Shown here: one piece after another, positions 59,287 through 64,000 of the stretch
Numbering within the stretch: position 1 is the stretch's first letter
How the letters are laid out: each line of letters starts with the position of its first letter
Source of the DNA: Gibbula magus
Taxonomy: Eukaryota > Mollusca > Gastropoda > Trochida > Trochidae
DNA length: 64,000 bases
Assembly (NCBI GenBank): GCA_936450465.1
Contig: OW388293.1
Location: 45,543,040-45,607,039, forward strand
Direction of reading: 5' to 3'
The notes under the pieces: generated by a model
Told to the model about the DNA's origin: nothing
Databases searched by the model: none
What the model saw: only the letters and a program-made list of their open reading frames with translations
Position numbers and translations under genes: made by a program

Positions 59287-59785
59287 TAATGACCCGGTGC
59301 CGAGCGGTTATGGCATATAAACTCGCGAGGGCGAGGCAATCGGGTCATTATTCGCCTTACACTCCCAAGGAACACTCAATTTATACAATTGTATATATGC
59401 ATTTTAAAGGGGAATTTTGGTGATTTTTACGAAGTGAAAAAAAAAATCAGTGAAATATTCCCAATACTCTCATTACTAACTCGAAAGGAACTTTTCAAAC
59501 TTAATCATTCATTCCATAAACAAAGTAGACATGAATTGGTACCTATACATACATATGTATATATATATAATACTATTATAAATATCAATATGACACAACA
59601 GAATGTTCACTCATTGGTATGGATCCTCGGTATCTCGATTGGTAAAGGCGATGCTCGACGATATAGAGGTCCAGGGTTCGAATCTCACTTTCATTACTTA
59701 CAAAATTTTCATTTCTAATTTGAAAGTCCATTTGTTCGTAGGCTGAATGAATATCTCATAACTGACCATGGTGAGTTATGAGGTT
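59287..59785 (+). mobile_element. Palindrome plus tRNA-like SINE-type repeat, copy 2, inside DIRS leader
   Basis: The arms AATAATGACCCG and CGGGTCATTATT (59287-59352) precede a 3' part (59508-59785) matching 347-650, with the tRNA-like GGTATCTCGATTGGTAAAGG and the B box GGTTCGAATCTC. The B box carries one change from the copy at 470-545. Confidence 0.7.
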
Positions 59786-60161
59786 ATGGCATACAACCTG
59801 CAACTCAAACAAAAGAAAAAAAATTCCTAAGGGGTGTAATGTTTCAAACCGACGCCGTCTTGAGATGATGCTGGTGATTGGTGTGAGGCTCTCGTCACCT
59901 GGGTGGACAGGTGCGTTGTAGACTAACTGACTTAGCTTTGACTCTTCAACTTAGCCTTCCGTCAGTTATGTGATTCTACTACGTCGTTCCGACTTACTCT
60001 CTTTCTTGAGCTTCGGTGCTTCGGCGTTTGGTTATACTTACGCTTTTTGACAGGGGCCGTCGTCTTGCCTGATGTGTCGTCTTGACTTGTTTTTTTTCTT
60101 GATTACTTCTACAGTCATTATGGCTTCGCCCTACTCTGGTTTTTGCCGGTGTGTCGGGTAG

Positions 60162-60640
60162 ATGAAGTCGTCGTCCTATGACCCTTACGTCTGTTGTCCA
60201 CTTTGCCGTATGACGTGTACGGATAAGGGCAGTACAAGGCATACCAACATGCTCAGTACTGGGCGCATCCCGTCTAGACTGACTAATATCAGATGCGACT
60301 GGTTCCTATCAGGAATGGACTTACCAGCGGAGATCAGGAGTTGTCTTAGGACGGTTCCTCCTTCCTCTTTCGACTTTGTTTGACTGGCAGATCGGGGATG
60401 CCCTCCGTCAGCGGCAGGGGACCCAGCAACAAGAACTGACTAACTGGCTTGCGTCAGAATGTTTTGTACCCCTTCGTCCACTCGGAAGAAGAGGAGGAGC
60501 GGGCCTCCTCCTTCGCCTCATGGCACTAATACCGGCGGCGTTTCCTTTCGCAAACGGGGTCAGCCTAAATGGTACAAGAATAGGCAACAACAGCGAGGGA
60601 AGGGGCGCGCCTACGGGGGTAATGCGATCATTGGAGCCCT
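60162..60640 (+). pseudogene. DIRS Gag remnant
   Basis: A frame from 60162 has CCPLCRMTCTDKGSTRH, a zinc-finger-like pattern. Another frame from 60459 has FRKRGQPKWYKNRQQQRGKG, the basic tail expected at the Gag C-terminus before the RT. The two are joined by a deletion and frameshift. Confidence 0.55.
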
Positions 60641-61430
60641 CGGACTTGATGATATCTCTCGATCTTCAGGATGCGTACCTGCATATTCCCATCCCGTTGA
60701 CACAGGCTTCGGACCTCGACAAGAGTTCACCCGAAGGGGCAGGCTTCAACTCAGACCCCTACTCACTCCCGGAAGACATCGTCCACCATTTAGCCTGGAG
60801 GATAAGGTGGACAATGTCTTCTCGGGGGTTCTCCTCCGGCCTCGTTACAACTTTTCGAGGACGCCTCCACTAAAGGGTGGGGAGCCCATCTGGCCTTAGA
60901 ACAAACACCAGCAATATGTCTCCACTGCAAGAAGTCTTGTTAGCCCACACACATCAAAGAGCAAGGGTTGACAAGGTCAGACTCAATTCTGCAGTTGGTG
61001 ATAGAGCTTTTAAGTCTTGTAGACAGTCTCAACCTCAACCATTCCAGTGGTGCACATTCCGGGAGCCAAGAATGTTTTAGCAGACGATCTGACTCAGCCG
61101 AACAAGCCTCCGTCCACGGAGTGGATATTGCACCTGAGAGTGTTAGAGACTCTTTGTCTATATGTCTGAATATGTGTCTCCAGTGGCTGGAGCCTAGACA
61201 AACTTTTGTTAGAATCGGAGGGGATGGACTCTTTTTCCCTACCGGCAATAATTAGGCTAGTAGTGGCCAAAGTTCAGACCACTCGTTCTCTTTGTCTACT
61301 CATCATAGCCCAAGCAATGCCGTGGTACGTTCCACTCAGGAGGCAAGTTCCCCTTCCTCTCAGGTGGGACCTTCTAAAGAGCAAGCCAGGCGACCGCGTA
61401 CACGAAACCCGCAGGTTCTTCATCTGCACA
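60640..61430 (+). pseudogene. DIRS reverse transcriptase/RNase H remnant
   Basis: ISLDLQDAYLHIPIP at about 60650-60697 is the DIRS-type RT motif A region. The rest of the RT, including the YxDD box, is deleted. RNase H pieces follow: a frame with LFEDASTKGWGAHLAL (about 60848-60899), TRSDSILQLVIELLSLVDSL (about 60970-61030) and HIPGAKNVLADDLTQPNKP (about 61051-61107). A connecting segment carries QAMPWYVPLRRQVPLPLRWD and NPQVLHLHTWLVS. Several frames are used, so it is dead. Confidence 0.85.
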
Positions 61431-61985
61431 CTTGGCTTGTCTCAAAAAGGGACAGAAACGCGCCGGTTATTCCAAAAAAGTGGCCAAAACCATCACCACT
61501 GCCCAGCGAGAATCGACGAGGAAGCTCTATTACTTTCAGTGGAACTCCTTTGCAGCCTTTTGCGAGGAGATAGGATTAGACATCTTGACTGTTCCTAAGG
61601 TCGCCAAGTACCTTGTTTACCTCCCCAGGCAGCCTTTCTGGTAGCCATGCCTTCGACTTCCAGAATGTCATAATTGCACGCCTTGCAGGCAGACTTTTTA
61701 CGTTTTAAGGTTAGGGACGCAGGCGTAGCCACGTTAGGGTAAGCCCCGGATTTCTTGTGTAAAAACCAAGCTTCAGGTCGTTCAACATTCCGTCTATCTC
61801 CTCTACAATTGACCCTTCTGATGAGGAGAACCGCCTCCTCTGTCCAGTTCATGCTCTGCGCATCTATGTGGAGTGAACTCGGACCAAACGCCAGGGGAGG
61901 GGCAGGCTCTTTTTACCTCATTCGCAAACAAGCGTTAAAGAGATAGACAAGAGACAACTGGTGTACTACCTCAGGTCGACAGATT
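61431..61985 (+). pseudogene. DIRS tyrosine recombinase remnant
   Basis: The N-terminal SAM-like domain is in frame at 61432-61644 (ESTRKLYYFQWNSFAAFCEE, VPKVAKYLVYL). After a gap, another frame carries ENRLLCPVHALRIYVE and a C-terminal part with GRGRLFLPHSQTSV. The catalytic Arg-His-Arg-Tyr set cannot be assembled because the middle and end are missing. Such enzymes integrate the circular DIRS cDNA without target duplication. Confidence 0.8.
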
Positions 61986-62599
61986 TGGACGCATACAACC
62001 CGTAGTCAGTGGCATGCTGGCTACGATGAATTATTAACTAGAGTATGTAAATAATAGTACGTCATTATTTATACTCACCGTTGATAACTCACCGGTTCCT
62101 ACCTCCACTCCTGCAAGCTGAGAGCTGCCTGCGCCTAGGCTCCAGGAGGAAGGCATGACGTCACCTAGTGGGGATATAGGGTGGGGGAGGTAACTCTCTT
62201 TATTCTTCAGTGTTATATCTTGTGGAGAGATAAATTGAGAGGAACTCAATTCGTTACGGTGAGTATAAATAACTATTATTCAATATCTTTTATCTTGAAA
62301 TTGTAAGGTCTTAATTCAACTTAATATTTTGAAAATTCAAGGAAGTATGTTGAAAATTCCACATAGAATCTTATTATATTTATATAAATGTCTTTAAAAT
62401 TTAACTAAGTTTAACGATGTCACATCTTCATTCGTAAAATTTGCTCCAAATAAGGAAATACTTTTGTCATAATAAGTAGAACATTAGGTGTAATTACAAT
62501 TTGGCAAATTGACTTTTATTTTGATCTATATTTATCTATTTTTATATTTATTAATGAAATATATATATATAATATATCTATTATTATAGTAACTGTAAA

Positions 62600-62800
62600 T
62601 TCCTTATTTTGCTCCTTCGCGATTTCTCTCATTCACTCCTTCGTGATTTCCCTCATTCGCGAAATCGCTTCTTCAGGATTTCGTTTCGTGGACGTTTCAC
62701 TCCTCCGCAATTTCGTTTGAAGGTGTTCCGCTCGTTCACGATTTCGTTTCTCGACCGTTTTGCTCCTTCGCTCATTTTGGGATTTTGCGATTTCGTGTTG
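62600..62800. repeat. Low-complexity TTCGCGATTTCG repeat patch
   Basis: Words such as CTCCTTCGCGATTTC, TTCGTTTC and CTCATTCGCGAAATCG recur about every 25-45 bases. The style is like the 55.5-57.7 kb satellite but with a different core word. Confidence 0.75.
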
Positions 62801-63049
62801 AAAAGTTAATACAAAATCAAATGGCCTCTCAGCCATCATACATCATAGTTATCTTTACACATATTGATATCTTTATTAGTTAGTGATGTTTAGACAGACA
62901 AACTGATGCTGATACCAAACTAGAGTGTTAGCCCAGAGCATAAGGGAATATGATATGTATATCTAGACTGTCAACTCCAGTATTGTATGATGTCGGTTAT
63001 ATGACTGTATGGCCCAGTGTTGAGTGGTACATTTATTTATTGCTTATAG

Positions 63050-63384
63050 GTGGAGACGATGGCACCCAGGACAGAAACTGCGAAGCTCAAGTTAATGATG
63101 ATGTGTTTAAAGTGTACCAAAAGCAGTCTGTCCTTGAGTACTCGAGTTCCTTGAGCCCAAGCAATGTCTTGTCCGTGATCGTAAGAGATGGATACATCGA
63201 ATGGAGCAACTCAGATGGAGTGTCGTACTCTCGGGATGACACTGACCTCTACTACGCACTTGGCAACCAGTCCGACAGTCAAGGCGTCAACAAGGACATC
63301 TACCTTGGCATGAACCAAGTAGTGAAAGGTGGGACCAAAAATGGTACTGGCCTTTGCATTGTCACTATCACTTTCGACGTTTAG
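63050..63384 (+). CDS. Secreted-protein paralog copy 3, terminal exon 3
   Basis: The acceptor TTGCTTATAG is followed by an open frame ending with TAG at 63384. It encodes GGDDGTQDRNCEAQVNDDVF, VLSVIVRDGYIEWSN, DLYYALGNQ, IYLGMNQVVKGG and GLCIVTITFDV. It adds a second sequon (NGT) not found in copies 1 and 2. Together with exons 1 and 2 the precursor is 203 residues and secreted. The intact alternation of conserved and variable segments against copy 1 supports function, but no biochemical role can be assigned from sequence. Confidence 0.9.
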
Positions 63385-63396
63385 TTATACGTCGTG

Positions 63397-63402
63397 AATA
63401 AA
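63397..63402 (+). terminator. Poly(A) signal of copy 3
   Basis: AATAAA lies 12 bases after the stop, within the GTCGTGAATAAAACGTT context shared with copy 2. Confidence 0.8.
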
Positions 63403-64000
63403 ACGTTTATTTCGTACGAATGTTTTGTTGCATTTGTTTTTGTTTAAACCAACACAATACTCTCGTGTAAACAGTCGCCTTGGTTGATAGACATTATGAA
63501 TATATGTGGTTCAATTTCATTCCCATTAGGACTCCTGGAGTCAGGCCCTAAACGCCTATTTCCGTATGTTTCACAAAATGTAAAACCAATATAAAGGTTA
63601 ATTTTCGTGCACATATTCCTTAGTTTAAGGGGAATACATTTATACATTGTCCAACTCACAGGGAATTTACATTGAAGATATTCATAAAAGCTAAAAGCAA
63701 AGAAAACCGAATTCATGCGTACCGTTTACGTTTATTTGGACATTGGATCTTAAAGCTTAAATTGTATCTCATATACAGCTTGGCGAGCTACAGAGCAACT
63801 GGCTTTTGTGTCCAACCCTCACGTACGCCATAACGTATCTGCAAACCTTTAAATTAGTCGATGGTCATTTTGCAGCTATTATGTTTCAGATGTCTTCTTA
63901 TGAGCAGTCAAATATTGGTCAATTCGAAGTTAGAGGACTATCCTATTCGTTGGTTACAAGCAAACATTTCATGAGTCGAATGAACTCATACATTCAAGTT
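63403..64000. other. 3' flank of copy 3
   Basis: Non-coding; 63520-64000 is collinear with 28740-29180 downstream of copy 2. The minus-strand frame at 63444-63716 is not conserved in copy 2. Confidence 0.6.

Larger units (their letters stand above)
58755..62247 (+). mobile_element. DIRS-type tyrosine-recombinase retrotransposon, internally deleted
   Basis: The inverted terminal repeat GAGTTCCTCTCAATT followed by AGATATAACACTGAAGAATA and AAGAGAGTTACCTCCCCCAC at 58755-58845 recurs reversed at 62165-62247. Plus-strand remnants of Gag, RT, RNase H and tyrosine recombinase lie in the expected DIRS order. The length of about 3.5 kb, against the usual 5-6 kb, and many frame breaks show that it is dead. 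A sequence at 62046-62082 is complementary to bases just outside the right end (62256-62280), reminiscent of the DIRS internal complementary region. A tRNA-like repeat has inserted into its 5' leader. Confidence 0.88.
55111..63049 (+). other. Intron 2 of copy 3, expanded to 7.9 kb
   Basis: The homologous intron is 0.5 kb in copy 1 and 1.0 kb in copy 2. Shared sequence remains at both ends (55130-55450 and 62850-63049). The middle holds the CGAAGTAG satellite, a SINE, a DIRS relic and a second low-complexity patch. Bases 58045-58750 and 62250-62600 contain nothing recognisable. Confidence 0.8.

Overview
The window is eukaryotic, almost certainly animal. Short phase-1 exons are bounded by GT/AG introns, the genes have TATA and CCAAT-type promoters and AATAAA poly(A) signals, the background is AT-rich, and transposable-element debris is dense (LINE, DIRS, hAT, Polinton-like, tRNA-derived SINE, MITE, satellite). 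The SINE tail and the mix of elements look like a marine mollusc, most likely a gastropod. That placement is an inference from memory, not a search result.

The host content is one family of small secreted proteins, present as three tandem plus-strand paralogs. Copy 1 has exons 2-3 at 5292-6369; its signal-peptide exon lies upstream of the window. Copy 2 has exons at 24098, 26986 and 28229. Copy 3 has exons at 52253, 54880 and 63050. Each encodes a signal peptide on exon 1 (46 nt), a first domain with a conserved NMT glycosylation sequon on exon 2, and a second domain on exon 3; about 203-204 aa in total. I do not recognise the family. Copies 1 and 3 are open in the exons seen. Copy 2 carries an in-frame TAA early in exon 3 and lacks eight residues beside it, so it is probably a pseudogene or encodes a truncated product. 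Promoter and exon 1 of copies 2 and 3 are nearly identical. Homology extends into introns, about 4 kb upstream and past the 3' ends, so the array grew by large segmental duplication.

Between and inside the genes, by region: 0-5 kb, intron 1 of copy 1, with a (TA)n tract, a 100-bp palindrome, a tRNA-like SINE and a LINE RT relic; 7-14 kb, a TTAA-flanked MITE and two arrays of a ~235-bp satellite in opposite orientation; 14-19 kb, an intact LINE ORF1-like gene, a broken hAT transposase, a 118-bp tandem repeat and an antisense ORF1 relic; 19-24 kb, the upstream block of copy 2 with a target-site-flanked LINE, a 541-bp inverted-repeat element and a MITE nested in an older LINE; 30-33 kb, palindromic MITEs and a SINE; 33.5-39.7 kb, a 6.2-kb Polinton/Maverick-like element with ~1-kb terminal inverted repeats, a decayed integrase, a packaging-type ATPase and several small ORFs; 39.4-41.9 kb, a 1257-bp tandem duplication spanning one end of that element and an adjacent hAT fragment; 42-48 kb, little recognisable; 48-52 kb, the upstream block of copy 3 with its own LINE insertion; 55-63 kb, the greatly expanded intron 2 of copy 3, holding a CGAAGTAG satellite, a SINE and a 3.5-kb DIRS relic with inverted terminal repeats.

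Apart from the secreted family there is no sign of genes working together. The window is best read as a young tandem gene array repeatedly invaded by mobile elements. Because the blocks are paralogous, several insertions can be polarised by an empty site in the sister copy.
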